64,000 nt of DNA. It comes from Cyprinodon diabolis. Taxonomy: Eukaryota; Chordata; Actinopteri; Cyprinodontiformes; Cyprinodontidae. Below are positions 25,919 to 39,721 of this stretch, in pieces (positions within the stretch are counted from its first letter, which is position 1; each line of letters opens with the position of its first letter). A program made the translations under genes and the position numbers. Under the pieces are notes generated by a model. The model was not told where the DNA came from. It made no database searches and worked only from the letters and a program-made list of their open reading frames with translations. The stretch spans positions 100,621 to 164,620 of the forward strand of contig JARPUW010000286.1 of the NCBI GenBank assembly GCA_030533445.1. Direction: 5' to 3'.

Positions 25919-28900
25919 ACTTTATATTGTTAGTTTTCAGCTCTAGATGATTGCCAGAAAAGATCATGGCTGTATCATTAATGGTTTGTCTGTTACATCT
26001 CCAGAGGCCAAAATGGCATTATCTCACTGTGAAAAGAGCGTTTTGGCCTCAGCTTCTGATTTGAAGCTTGGAACCAAAAACATCTGCTCAAATCTACTTT
26101 ATATTGTTAGTTTTCAGCTCTAGATGATTGCCAGAAAAGATCATGGCTGTATCATTAATGGTTTGTCTGTTACAACTCCAGAGGCCAAAATAGCATTATC
26201 TCACTGTGAAAAGAGCGTTTTGGCCTCAACATCTGATTTGAAGCTTGGAACCAAAAACATCTGCTCAAATCGACTTTATATTGTTAGTTTTCAGCTCTAG
26301 ATGATTGCCAGAAAAGATCATGGCTGTATCATTAATGGTTTGTCTGTTACAACTCCAGAGGCCAAAATGGCATTATCTCACTGTGAAAAGAGCGTTTTGG
26401 CCTCAGCTTCTGATTTGAAGCTTGGAACCAAAAACATCTGCTCAAATCTACTTTATATTGTTAGTTTTCAGCTCTAGATGATTGCCAGAAAAGATCATGG
26501 CTGTATCATTAATGGTTTGTCTGTTACAACTCCAGAGGCCAAAATGGCATTATCTCACTGTGAAAAGAGCGTTTTGGCCTCAACCTTCTGATTTGAAGCT
26601 TGGAACCAAAAACATCTGCTCAAATCTACTTTATATTGTTAGTTTTCAGCTCTAGATGATTGCCAGAAAAGATCATGGCTGTATCATTAATGGTTTGTCT
26701 GTTACAACTCCAGAGGCCAAAATAGCATTATCTCACTGTGAAAAGAGCGTTTTGGCCTCAACATCTGATTTGAATCTTGGAACCAAAAACATCTGCTCAA
26801 ATCTACTTTATATTGTTAGTTTTCAGCTCTAGATGATTGCCAGAAAAGATCATGGTTGTATCATTAATGGTTTGTCTGTTACAACTCCAGAGGCCAAAAT
26901 AGCATTATCTCACTGTGAAAAGAGCGTTTTGGCCTCAACATCTGATTTGAAGCTTGGAACCAAAAACATCTGCTCAAATCGACTTTATATTGTTAGTTTT
27001 CAGCTCTAGATGATTGCCAGAAAAGATCATGGCTGTATCATTAATGGTTTGTCTGTTACAACTCCAGAGGCCAAAATGGCATTATCTCACCGTGAAAAGA
27101 GCGTTTTGGCCTCAGCTTCTGATTTGAAGCTTGGAACCAAAAACATCTGCTCAAATCGACTTTATATTGTTAGTTTTCAGCTCTAGATGATTGCCAGAAA
27201 AGATCATGGCTGTATCATTAATGGTTTGTCTGTTACAACTCCAGAGGCCAAAATGGCATTATCTCACTGTGAAAAGAGCGTTTTGGCCTCAACCTTCTGA
27301 TTTGAAGCTTGGAACCAAAAACATCTGCTCAAATCTACTTTATATTGTTAGTTTTCAGCTCTAGATGATTGCCAGAAAAGATCATGGCTGTATCATTAAT
27401 GGTTTGTCTGTTACAACTCCAGAGGCCAAAATAGCATTATCTCACTGTGAAAAGAGCGTTTTGGCCTCAACATCTGATTTGAAGCTTGGAACCAAAAAAA
27501 TCTGCTCAAATCGACTTTATATTGTTAGTTTTCAGCTCTAGATGATTGCCAGAAAAGATCATGGCTGTATCATTAATGGTTTGTCTGTTACAACTCCAGA
27601 GGCCAAAATGGCATTATCTCACTGTGAAAAGAGCGTTTTGGCCTCAGCTTCTGATTTGAAGCTTGGAACCAAAAACATCTGCTCAAATCGACTTTATATT
27701 GTTAGTTTTCAGCTCTAGATGATTGCCAGAAAAGATCATGGCTGTATCATTAATGGTTTGTCTGTTACAACTCCAGAGGCCAAAATGGCTTTATCTCACT
27801 GTGAAAAGAGCGTTTTGGCCTCAGCTTTTGATTTGAAGCTTGGAACCAAAAACATCTGCTCAAATCTACTTTATATTGTTAGTTTTCAGCTCTAGATGAT
27901 TGGCAGAAAAGATCATGGCTGTATCGTTAATGGTTTGTCTGTTACAACTCCAGAGGCCAAAATGGCATTATCTCACTGTGAAAAGAGCGTTTTGGCCTCA
28001 ACCTTCTGATTTGAAGCTCCGAACCAAAAACATCTGCTCAAATCTACTTTATATTGTTAGTTTTCAGCTCTAGATGATTGCCAGAAAAGATCATGGCTGT
28101 ATCATTAATGGTTTGTCTGTTACAACTCCAGAGGCCAAAATAGCTTTATCTCACTGTGAAAAGAGCGTTTTGGCCTCAACATCTGATTTGAAGCTTGGAA
28201 CCAAAAACATCTGCTCAAATCGACTTTATATTGTTAGTTTTCAGCTCTAGATGATTGCCAGAAAAGATCATGGCTGTATCATTAATGGTTTGTCTGTTAC
28301 AACTCCAGAGGCCAAAATGGCATTATCTCACTGTGAAAAGAACGTTTTGGCCTCAACCTTCTGATTTGAAGCTTGGAACCAAAAACATCTGCTCAAATCT
28401 ACTTTATATTGTTAGTTTTCAGCTCTAGATGATTGCCAGAAAAGATCATGGCTGTATCATTAATGGTTTGTCTGTTACAACTCCAGAGGCCAAAATGGCA
28501 TTATCTCACTGTGAAAAGAGCGTTTTGGCTGCAACCTTCTGATTTGAAGCTTGGAACCAAAAACATCTGCTCAAATCTACTTTATATTGTTAGTTTTCAG
28601 CTCTAGATGATTGCCAGAAAAGATCATGGCTGTATCATTAATGGTTTGTCTGTTACAACTCCAGAGGCCAAAATGGCATTATCTCACTGTGAAAAGAGCG
28701 TTTTGGCTGCAACCTTCTGATTTGAAGCTTGGAACCAAAAACATCTGCTCAAATCGACTTTATATTGTTAGTTTTCAGCTCTAGATGTTTGCCAGAAAAG
28801 AGCATGGCTGTATCGTTAATGGTTTGTCTGTTACAACTCCAGAGGCCAAAATGGCATTATCTCACTGTGAAAAGAGCGTTTTGGCCTCAACCTTCTGATT

Positions 28901-31900
28901 TGAAGCTTGGAACCAAAAACATCTGCTCAAATCTACTGTATATTGTTAGTTTTCAGCTCTAGATGATTGCCAGAAAAGATCATGGCTGTATCATTAATGG
29001 TTTGTCTGTTACAACTCCAGAGGCCAAAATAGCATTATCTCACTGTGAAAAGAGCGTTTTGGCCTCAACATCTGATTTGAATCTTGGAACCAAAAACATC
29101 TGCTCAAATCTACTTTATATTGTTAGTTTTCAGCTCTAGATGATTGCCAGAAAAGATCATGGTTGTATCATTAATGGTTTGTCTGTTACAACTCCAGAGG
29201 CCAAAATAGCATTATCTCACTGTGAAAAGAGCGTTTTGGCCTCAACATCTGATTTGAAGCTTGGAACCAAAAACATCTGCTCAAATCGACTTTATATTGT
29301 TAGTTTTCAGCTCTAGATGATTGCCAGAAAAGATCATGGCTGTATCATTAATGGTTTGTCTGTTACAACTCCAGAGGCCAAAATGGCATTATCTCACTGT
29401 GAAAATAGCGTTTTGGCCTCAGCTTCTGATTTGAAGCTTGGAACCAAAAACATCTGCTCAAATCGACTTTATATTGTTAGTTTTCAGCTCTAGATGATTG
29501 CCAGAAAAGATCATGGCTGTATCATTAATGGTTTGTCTTTTACAACTCCAGAGGCCAAAATAGCATTATCTCACTGTGAAAAGAGCATTTTGGCCTCAAC
29601 ATCTGATTTGAAGCTTGGAACCAAAAACATCTGCTCAAATCTACTTTATATTGTTAGTTTTCAGCTCTAGATGATTGCCAGAAAAGATCATGGCTGTATC
29701 ATTAATGGTTTGTCTGTTACAACTCCAAAGGCCAAAATAGCATTATCTCACTGTGAAAAGAGCGTTTTGGCCTCAACATCTGATTTGAAGCTTGGAACCA
29801 AAAACATCTGCTCAAATCTACTTTATATTGTTAGTTTTCAGCTCTAGATGATTGCCAGAAAAGATCATGGCTGTATCATTAATGGTTTGTCTGTTACAAC
29901 TCCAGAGGCCAAAATGGCATTATCTCACTGTGAAAAGAGCGTTTTGGCTGCAACCTTCTGATTTGAAGCTTGGAACCAAAAACATCTGCTCAAATCTACT
30001 TTATATTGTTAGTTTTCAGCTCTAGATGATTGCCAGAAAAGATCATGGCTGTATCATTAATGGTTTGTCTATTACAACTCCAGAGGCCAAAATGGCATTA
30101 TCTCACTGTGAAAAGAGCGTTTTGGCCTCAGCTTCTGATTTGAAGCTTGGAACCAAAAACATCTGCTCAAATCTACTTTATATTGTTAGTTTTCAGCTCT
30201 AGATGATTGCCAGAAAAGATCATGGCTGTATCATTAATGGTTTGTCTGTTACAACTCCAGAGGCCAAAATGGCATTATCTCACTGTGAAAAGAGGGTTTT
30301 GGCCTCAACTTCTGATTTGAAGCTTGCAACCAAAAACATCTGCTCAAATCTACTTTATATTGTTAGTTTTCAGCTCTAGATGATGGCCAGAAAAGATCAT
30401 GGCTGTATCATTAATGGTTTGTCTGTTACAACTCCAGAGGCCAAAATGGCATTATCTCACTGTGAAAAGAGCGTTTTGGCCTCAACTTCTGATTTGAAGC
30501 TTGGAACCAAAAACATCTGCTCAAATCGACTTTATATTGTTAGTTTTCAGCTCTAGATGATTGCCAGAAAAGATCATGGCTGTATCATTAATGGTTTGTC
30601 TGTTACAACTCCAGAGGCCAAAATGGCATTATCTCACTGTGAAAAGAGCGTTTTGGCCTCAACTTCTGATTTGAAGCTTGGAACCAAAAACATCTGCTCA
30701 AATCGACTTTATATTGTTAGTTTTCAGCTCTAGATGATTGCCAGAAAAGATCATGGCTGTATCATTAATGGTTTGTCTGTTACAACTCCAGAGGCCAAAA
30801 TAGCATTATCTCACTGTGAAAAGAGCGTTTTGGCCTCAACATCTGATTTGAAGCTTGGAACCAAAAACATCTGCTCAAATCGACTTTATATTGTTAGTTT
30901 TCAGCTCTAGATGATTGCCAGAAAAGATCATGGCTGTATCATTAATGGTTTGTCTGTTACAACTCCAGAGGCCAAAATGGCATTATCTCACTGTGAAAAG
31001 AGCGTTTTGGCTGCAACCTTCTGATTTGAAGCTTGGAACCAAAAACATCTGCTCAAATCGACTTTATATTGTTAGTTTTCAGCTCTAGATGATTGCCAGA
31101 AAAGATCATGGCTGTATCATTAATGGTTTGTCTGTTACAACTCCAGAGGCCAAAATGGCATTATCTCACTGTGAAAAGAGCGTTTTGGCCTCAGCTTCTG
31201 ATTTGAAGCTTGGAACCAAAAACATCTGCTCAAATCTACTTTATATTGTTAGTTTTCAGCTCTAGATGATTGCCAGAAAAGATCATGGCTGTATCATTAA
31301 TGGTTTGTCTGTTACAACTCCAGAGGCCAAAATGGCATTATCTCACTGTGAAAAGAGCGTTTTGGCCTCAACCTTCTGATTTGAAGCTCCGAACCAAAAA
31401 CATCTGCTCAAATCTACTTTATATTGTTAGTTTTCAGCTCTAGATGATTGCCAGAAAAGATCATGGCTGTATCATTAATGGTTTGTCTGTTACAACTCCA
31501 GAGGCCAAAATAGCTTTATCTCACTGTGAAAAGAGCGTTTTGGCCTCAACATCTGATTTGAAGCTTGGAACCAAAAACATCTGCTCAAATCGACTTTATA
31601 TTGTTAGTTTTCAGCTCTAGATGATTGCCAGAAAAGATCATGGCTGTATCATTAATGGTTTGTCTGTTACAACTCCAGAGGCCAAAATGGCATTATCTCA
31701 CTGTGAAAAGAGCGTTTTGGCCTCAACTTCTGATTTGAAGCTTGGAACCAAAAACATCTGCTCAAATCGACTTTATATTGTTAGTTTTCAGCTCTAGATG
31801 ATTGCCAGAAAAGATCATGGCTGTATCATTAATGGTTTGTCTGTTACAACTCCAGAGGCCAAAATGGCATTATCTCACTGTGAAAAGAGCGTTTTGGCCT

Positions 31901-33445
31901 CAACTTCTGATTTGAAGCTTGGAACCAAAAACATCTGCTCAAATCGACTTTATATTGTTAGTTTTCAGCTCTAGATGATTGCCAGAAAAGATCATGGCTG
32001 TATCATTAATGGTTTGTCTGTTACAACTCCAGAGGCCAAAATGGCATTATCTCACTGTGAAAAGAACGTTTTGGCCTCAACCTTCTGATTTGAAGCTTGG
32101 AACCAAAAACATCTGCTCAAATCTACTTTATATTGTTAGTTTTCAGCTCTAGATGATTGCCAGAAAAGATCATGGCTGTATCATTAATGGTTTGTCTGTT
32201 ACAACTCCAGAGGCCAAAATGGCATTATCTCACTGTGAAAAGAGCGTTTTGGCTGCAACCTTCTGATTTGAAGCTTGGAACCAAAAACATCTGCTCAAAT
32301 CGACTTTATATTGTTAGTTTTCAGCTCTAGATGATTGCCAGAAAAGATCATGGCTGTATCGTTAATGGTTTGTCTGTTACAACTCCAGAGGCCAAAATGG
32401 CATTATCTCACTGTGAAAAGAGCGTTTTGGCCTCAACCTTCTGATTTGAAGCTTTGAACCAAAAACATCTGCTCAAATCTACTTTATATTGTTAGTTTTC
32501 AGCTCTAGATGATTGCCAGAAAAGATCATGGCTGTATCATTAATGGTTTGTCTGTTACAACTCCAGAGGCCAAAATAGCATTATCTCACTGTGAAAAGAG
32601 CGTTTTGGCCTCAACATCTGATTTGAAGCTTGGAACCAAAAACATCTGCTCAAATCTACTTTATATTGTTAGTTTTCAGCTCTAGATGATTGCCAGAAAA
32701 GATCATGGTTGTATCATTAATGGTTTGTCTGTTACAACTCCAGAGGCCAAAATAGCATTATCTCACTGTGAAAAGAGCGTTTTGGCCTCAACATCTGATT
32801 TGAAGCTTGGAACCAAAAACATCTGCTCAAATCGACTTTATATTGTTAGTTTTCAGCTCTAGATGATTGCCAGAAAAGATCATGGCTGTATCATTAATGG
32901 TTTGTCTGTTACAACTCCAGAGGCCAAAATGGCATTATCTCACTGTGAAAAGAGCGTTTTGGCCTCAGCTTCTGATTTGAAGCTTGGAACCAAAAACATC
33001 TGCTCAAATCGACTTTATATTGTTAGTTTTCAGCTCTAGATGATTGCCAGAAAAGATCATGGCTGTATCATTAATGGTTTGTCTGTTACAACTCCAGAGG
33101 CCAAAATGGCATTATCTCACTGTGAAAAGAGCGTTTTGGCCTCAACCTTCTGATTTGAAGCTTGGAACCAAAAACATCTGCTCAAATCTACTTTATATTG
33201 TTAGTTTTCAGCTCTAGATGATTGCCAGAAAAGATCATGGCTGTATCATTAATGGTTTGTCTGTTACAACTCCAGAGGCCAAAATAGCATTATCTCACTG
33301 TGAAAAGAGCATTTTGGCCTCAACATCTGATTTGAAGCTTGGAACCAAAAACATCTGCTCAAATCTACTTTATATTGTTAGTTTTCAGCTCTAGATGATT
33401 GCCAGAAAAGATCATGGCTGTATCATTAATGGTTTGTCTGTTACA
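25919..33445 (+). repeat. 42-monomer higher-order repeat, copy 2 (7,448 bp plus edge)
   Basis: This is a near-exact copy of the preceding unit. I saw no differing marker within it. It ends at 33446, where the monomer beginning 33335 has ACAACTCC while the corresponding base of the first copy (25998) is T. Two adjacent copies with one sharp join are what a single recent unequal exchange leaves. Confidence 0.92.
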
Positions 33446-36353
33446 ACTCCAGAGGCCAAAATAGCATTATCTCACTGTGAAAAGAGCGTTTTGGCCTCAA
33501 CATCTGATTTGAAGCTTGGAACCAAAAACATCTGCTCAAATCTACTTTATATTGTTAGTTTTCAGCTCTAGATGATTGCCAGAAAAGATCATGGCTGTAT
33601 CATTAATGGTTTGTCTGTTACAACTCCAGAGGCCAAAATGGCATTATCTCACTGTGAAAAGAGCGTTTTGGCTGCAACCTTCTGATTTGAAGCTTGGAAC
33701 CAAAAACATCTGCTCAAATCTACTTTATATTGTTAGTTTTCAGCTCTAGATGATTGCCAGAAAAAAGATCATGGCTGTATCATTAATGGTTTGTCTGTTA
33801 CAACTCCAGAGGCCAAAATAGCATTATCTCACTGTGAAAAGAGCGTTTTGGCCTCAACATCTGATTTGAAGCTTGGAACCAAAAACATCTGCTCAAATCT
33901 ACTTTATATTGTTAGTTTTCAGCTCTAGATGATTGCCAGAAAAGATCATGGCTGTATCATTAATGGTTTGTCTGTTACAACTCCAGAGGCCAAAATGGCA
34001 TTATCTCACTGTGAAAAGAGCGTTTTGGCTGCAACCTTCCGATTTGAAGCTTGGAACCAAAAACATCTGCTCAAATCGACTTTATATTGTTAGTTTTCAG
34101 CTCTAGATGATTGCCAGAAAAGATCATGGCTGTATCATTAATGGTTTGTCTGTTACAACTCCAGAGGCCAAAATGGCATTATCTCACTGTGAAAAGAGCG
34201 TTTTGGCCTCAACCTTCTGATTTGAAGCTTGGAACCAAAAACATCTGCTCAAATCTACTTTATATTGTTAGTTTTCAGCTCTAGATGATTGCCAGAAAAG
34301 ATCATGGCTGTATCAATAATGGTTTGTCTGTTACAACTCCAGAGGCCAAAATAGCATTATCTCACTGTGAAAAGAGCATTTTGGCCTCAACATCTGATTT
34401 GAAGCTTGGAACCAAAAACATCTGCTCAAATCTACTTTATATTGTTAGTTTTCAGCTCTAGATGATTGCCAGAAAAGATCATGGCTGTATCATTAATGGT
34501 TTGTCTGTTACAACTCCAGAGGCCAAAATAGCATTATCTCACTGTGAAAAGAGCGTTTTGGCCTCAACATCTGATTTGAAGCTTGGAACCAAAAACATCT
34601 GCTCAAATCTACTTTATATTGTTAGTTTTCAGCTCTAGATGATTGCCAGAAAAGATCATGGCTGTATCATTAATGGTTTGTCTGTTACAACTCCAGAGGC
34701 CAAAATGGCATTATCTCACTGTGAAAAGAGCGTTTTGGCTGCAACCTTCTGATTTGAAGCTTGGAACCAAAAACATCTGCTCAAATCTACTTTATATTGT
34801 TAGTTTTCAGCTCTAGATGATTGCCAGAAAAGATCATGGCTGTATCATTAATCGTTTGTCTGTTACAACTCCAGAGGCCAAAATGGCATTATCTCACTAT
34901 GAAAAGAGTGTTTTGGCCTCAGCTTCTGATTTGAAGCTTGGAACCAAAAACATCTGCTCAAATCTACTTTATATTGTTAGTTTTCAGCTCTAGATGATTG
35001 CCAGAAAAGATCATGGCTGTATCATTAATGGTTTGTCTGTTACAACTCCAGAGGCCAAAATGGCATTATCTCACTGTGAAAAGAGCGTTTTGGCCTCAAC
35101 TTCTGATTTGAAGCTTGCAACCAAAAACATCTGCTCAAATCTACTTTATATTGTTAGTTTTCAGCTCTAGATGATTGCCAGAAAAGATCATGGCTGTATC
35201 ATTAATGGTTTGTCTGTTACAACTCCAGAGGCCAAAATGGCATTATCTCACTGTGAAAAGAACGTTTTGGCCTCAACCTTCTGATTTGAAGCTTGGAACC
35301 AAAAACATCTGCTCAAATCTACTTTATATTGTTAGTTTTCAGCTCTAGATGATTGCCAGAAAAGATCATGGCTGTATCATTAATGGTTTGTCTGTTACAA
35401 CTCCAGAGGCCAAAATAGCATTATCTCACTGTGAAAAGAGCGTTTTGGCCTCAACATCTGATTTGAAGCTTGGAACCAAAAACATCTGCTCAAATCTACT
35501 TTATATTGTTAGTTTTCAGCTCTAGATGATTGCCAGAAAAGATCATGGCTGTATCATTAATGGTTTGTCTGTTACATCTCCAGAGGCCAAAATGGCATTA
35601 TCTCACTGTGAAAAGAGCGTTTTGGCTGCAACCTTCTGATTTGAAGCTTGGAACCAAAAACATCTGCTCAAATCGACTTTATATTGTTAGTTTTCAGCTC
35701 TAGATGATTGCCAGAAAAGATCATGGCTGTATCATTAATGGTTTGTCTGTTACAACTCCAGAGGCCAAAATGGCATTATCTCACTGTGAAAAGAGCGTTT
35801 TGGCCTCAGCTTCTGATTTGAAGCTTGGAACCAAAAACATCTGCTCAAATCTACTTTATATTGTTAGTTTTCAGCTCTAGATGATTGCCAGAAAAGATCA
35901 TGACTGTATCGTTAATGGTTTGTCTGTTACAACTCCAGAGGCCAAAATGGCATTATCTCACTGTGAAAAGAGCGTTTTGGCCTCAACCTTCTGATTTGAA
36001 GCTTGGAACCAAAAACATCTGCTCAAATCTACTTTATATTGTTAGTTTTCAGCTCTAGATGATTGCCAGAAAAGATCATGGCTGTATCATTAATGGTTTG
36101 TCTGTTACAACTCCAGAGGCCAAAATAGCATTATCTCACTGTGAAAAGAGCGTTTTGGCCTCAACATCTGATTTGAAGCTTGGAACCAAAAACATCTGCT
36201 CAAATCTACTTTATATTGTTAGTTTTCAGCTCTAGATGATTGCCAGAAAAGATCATGGCTGTATCATTAATGGTTTGTCTGTTACAACTCCAGAGGCCAA
36301 AATGGCATTATCTCACTGTGAAAAGAGCGTTTTGGCTGCAACCTTCTGATTTG
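33446..36353 (+). repeat. Transition segment with precursor-like core
   Basis: About sixteen monomers. It opens the right-hand regime and holds the first example (33690) of a monomer with six A's at 72-77 instead of four. This is followed by an X monomer with a private CCGATTT, a C monomer, and the first TCAATAAT (A92) monomer at 34225. It also has the first C97 monomer (c at 34853), with private CACTATG and GAGTGTT changes, and the first GACTGT (A83) monomer at 35826. Confidence 0.7.
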
Positions 36354-39300
36354 AAGCTTGGAACCAAAAACATCTGCTCAAATCTACTTTATATTGTTAG
36401 TTTTCAGCTCTAGATGATTGCCAGAAAAGATCATGGCTGTATCATTAATCGTTTGTCTGTTACAACTCCAGAGGCCAAAATGGCATTATCTCATTGTGAA
36501 AAGAGCCTTTTGGCCTCAGCTTCTGATTTGAAGCTTGGAACCAAAAACATCTGCTCAAATCTACTTTATATTGTTAGTTTTCAGCTCTAGATGATTGCCA
36601 GAAAAGATCATGGCTGTATCATTAATGGTTTGTCTGTTACAACTCCAGAGGCCAAAATGGCATTATCTCACTGTGAAAAGAGCGTTTTGGCCTCAACTTC
36701 TGATTTGAAGCTTGCAACCAAAAACATCTGCTCAAATCTACTTTATATTGTTAGTTTTCAGCTCTAGATGATTGCCAGAAAAGATCATGGCTGTATCATT
36801 AATGGTTTGTCTGTTACAACTCCAGAGGCCAAAATAGCATTATCTCACTGTGAAAAGAGCGTTTTGGCCTCAACATCTGATTTGAAGCTTGGAACCAAAA
36901 ACATCTGCTCAAATCTACTTTATATTGTTAGTTTTCAGCTCTAGATGATTGCCAGAAAAGATCATGGCTGTATCATTAATGGTTTGTCTGTTACAACTCC
37001 AGAGGCCAAAATGGCATTATCTCACTGTGAAAAGAGCGTTTTGGCTGCAACCTTCTGATTTGAAGCTTGGAACCAAAAACATCTGCTCAAATCGACTTTA
37101 TATTGTTAGTTTTCAGCTCTAGATGATTGCCAGAAAAGATCATGGCTGTATCATTAATGGTTTGTCTGTTACAACTCCAGAGGCCAAAATGGCATTATCT
37201 CACTGTGAAAAGAGCGTTTTGGCCTCAGCTTCTGATTTGAAGCTTGGAACCAAAAACATCTGCTCAAATCTACTTTATATTGTTAGTTTTCAGCTCTAGA
37301 TGATTGCCAGAAAAGATCATGGCTGTATCGTTAATGGTTTGTCTGTTACAACTCCAGAGGCCAAAATGGCATTATCTCACTGTGAAAAGAGCGTTTTGGC
37401 CTCAACCTTCTGATTTGAAGCTTGGAACCAAAAACATCTGCTCAAATCTACTTTATATTGTTAGTTTTCAGCTCTAGATGATTGCCAGAAAAGATCATGG
37501 CTGTATCATTAATGGTTTGTCTGTTACAACTCCAGAGGCCAAAATAGCATTATCTCACTGTGAAAAGAGCGTTTTGGCCTCAACATCTGATTTGAAGCTT
37601 GGAACCAAAAACATCTGCTCAAATCTACTTTATATTGTTAGTTTTCAGCTCTAGATGATTGCCAGAAAAGATCATGGCTGTATCATTAATGGTTTGTCTG
37701 TTACAACTCCAGAGGCCAAAATAGCATTATCTCACTGTGAAAAGAGCGTTTTGGCCTCAACATCTGATTTGAAGCTTGGAACCAAAAACATCTGCTCAAA
37801 TCGACTTTATATTGTTAGTTTTCAGCTCTAGATGATTGCCAGAAAAGATCATGGCTGTATCATTAATGGTTTGTCTGTTACAACTCCAGAGGCCAAAATG
37901 GCATTATCTCACTGTGAAAAGAGCGTTTTGGCCTCAGCTTCTGATTTGAAGCTTGGAACCAAAAACATCTGCTCAAATCGACTTTATATTGTTAGTTTTC
38001 AGCTCTAGATGATTGCCAGAAAAGATCATGGCTGTATCATTAATGGTTTGTCTGTTACAACTCCAGAGGCCAAAATAGCATTATCTCACTGTGAAAAGAG
38101 CGTTTTGGCCTCAACATCTGATTTGAAGCTTGGAACCAAAAACATCTGCTCAAATCTACTTTATATTGTTAGTTTTCAGCTCTAGATGATTGCCAGAAAA
38201 GATCATGGCTGTATCATTAATGGTTTGTCTGTTACAACTCCAGAGGCCAAAATGGCATTATCTCACTGTGAAAAGAGCGTTTTGGCTGCAACCTTCTGAT
38301 TTGAAGCTTGGAACCAAAAACATCTGCTCAAATCTACTTTATATTGTTAGTTTTCAGCTCTAGATGATTGCCAGAAAAGATCATGGCTGTATCATTAATG
38401 GTTTGTCTGTTACAACTCCAGAGGCCAAAATAGCATTATCTCACTGTGAAAAGAGCGTTTTGGCCTCAACATCTGATTTGAAGCTTGGAACCAAAAACAT
38501 CTGCTCAAATCTACTTTATATTGTTAGTTTTCAGCTCTAGATGATTGCCAGAAAAGATCATGGCTGTATCATTAATGGTTTGTCTGTTACAACTCCAGAG
38601 GACAAAATAGCATTATCTCACTGTGAAAAGAGCGTTTTGGCCTCAACCTTCTGATTTGAAGCTTGGAACCAAAAACATCTGCTCAAATCTACTTTATATT
38701 GTTAGTTTTCAGCTCTAGATGATTGCCAGAAAAGATCATGGCTGTATCATTAATGGTTTGTCTGTTACAACTCCAGAGACCAAAATAGCATTATCTCACT
38801 GTGAAAAGAGCATTTTGGCCTCAACATCTGATTTGAAGCTTGGAACCAAAAACATCTGCTCAAATCTACTTTATATTGTTAGTTTTCAGCTCTAGATGAT
38901 TGCCAGAAAAGATCATGGTTGTATCATTAATGGTTTGTCTGTTACAACTCCAGAGGCCAAAATAGCATTATCTCACTGTGAAAAGAGCGTTTTGGCCTCA
39001 ACATCTGATTTGAAGCTTGGAACCAAAAACATCTGCTCAAATCGACTTTATATTGTTAGTTTTCAGCTCTAGATGATTGCCAGAAAAGATCATGGCTGTA
39101 TCATTAATGGTTTGTCTGTTACAACTCCAGAGGCCAAAATGGCATTATCTCACTGTGAAAAGAGCGTTTTGGCCTCAGCTTCTGATTTGAAGCTTGGAAC
39201 CAAAAACATCTGCTCAAATCTACTTTATATTGTTAGTTTTCAGCTCTAGATGATTGCCAGAAAAGATCATGACTGTATCGTTAATGGTTTGTCTGTTACA

Positions 39301-39721
39301 ACTCCAGAGGCCAAAATGGCATTATCTCACTGTGAAAAGAGCGTTTTGGCCTCAACCTTCTGATTTGAAGCTTGGAACCAAAAACATCTGCTCAAATCTA
39401 CTTTATATTGTTAGTTTTCAGCTCTAGATGATTGCCAGAAAAGATCATGGCTGTATCATTAATGGTTTGTCTGTTACAACTCCAGAGGCCAAAATAGCAT
39501 TATCTCACTGTGAAAAGAGCATTTTGGCCTCAACATCTGATTTGAAGCTTGGAACCAAAAACATCTGCTCAAATCTACTTTATATTGTTAGTTTTCAGCT
39601 CTAGATGATTGCCAGAAAAGATCATGGCTGTATCATTAATGGTTTGTCTGTTACAACTCCAGAGGCCAAAATAGCATTATCTCACTGTGAAAAGAGCGTT
39701 TTGGCCTCAACATCTGATTTG
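36354..39721 (+). repeat. 19-monomer higher-order repeat, copy 1 (3,368 bp)
   Basis: It begins with a monomer carrying C97 (TTAATCG), T141 (CATTGTG) and C154 (GAGCCTTTT), and the same triple recurs at 39722, 43090 and 47347. Inside are a C8 monomer, a private A122 (GAGGACAAAA), an A121 monomer (GAGACC, a at 38779), T84, and A83 with G91. Confidence 0.85.

Noticed and set aside
33690..33868. Six-A monomer as a sign of a poly(A) retroelement insertion
   Set aside because: The extra bases only extend an existing AAAA run at monomer bases 72-75. No foreign sequence or target-site duplication accompanies them.
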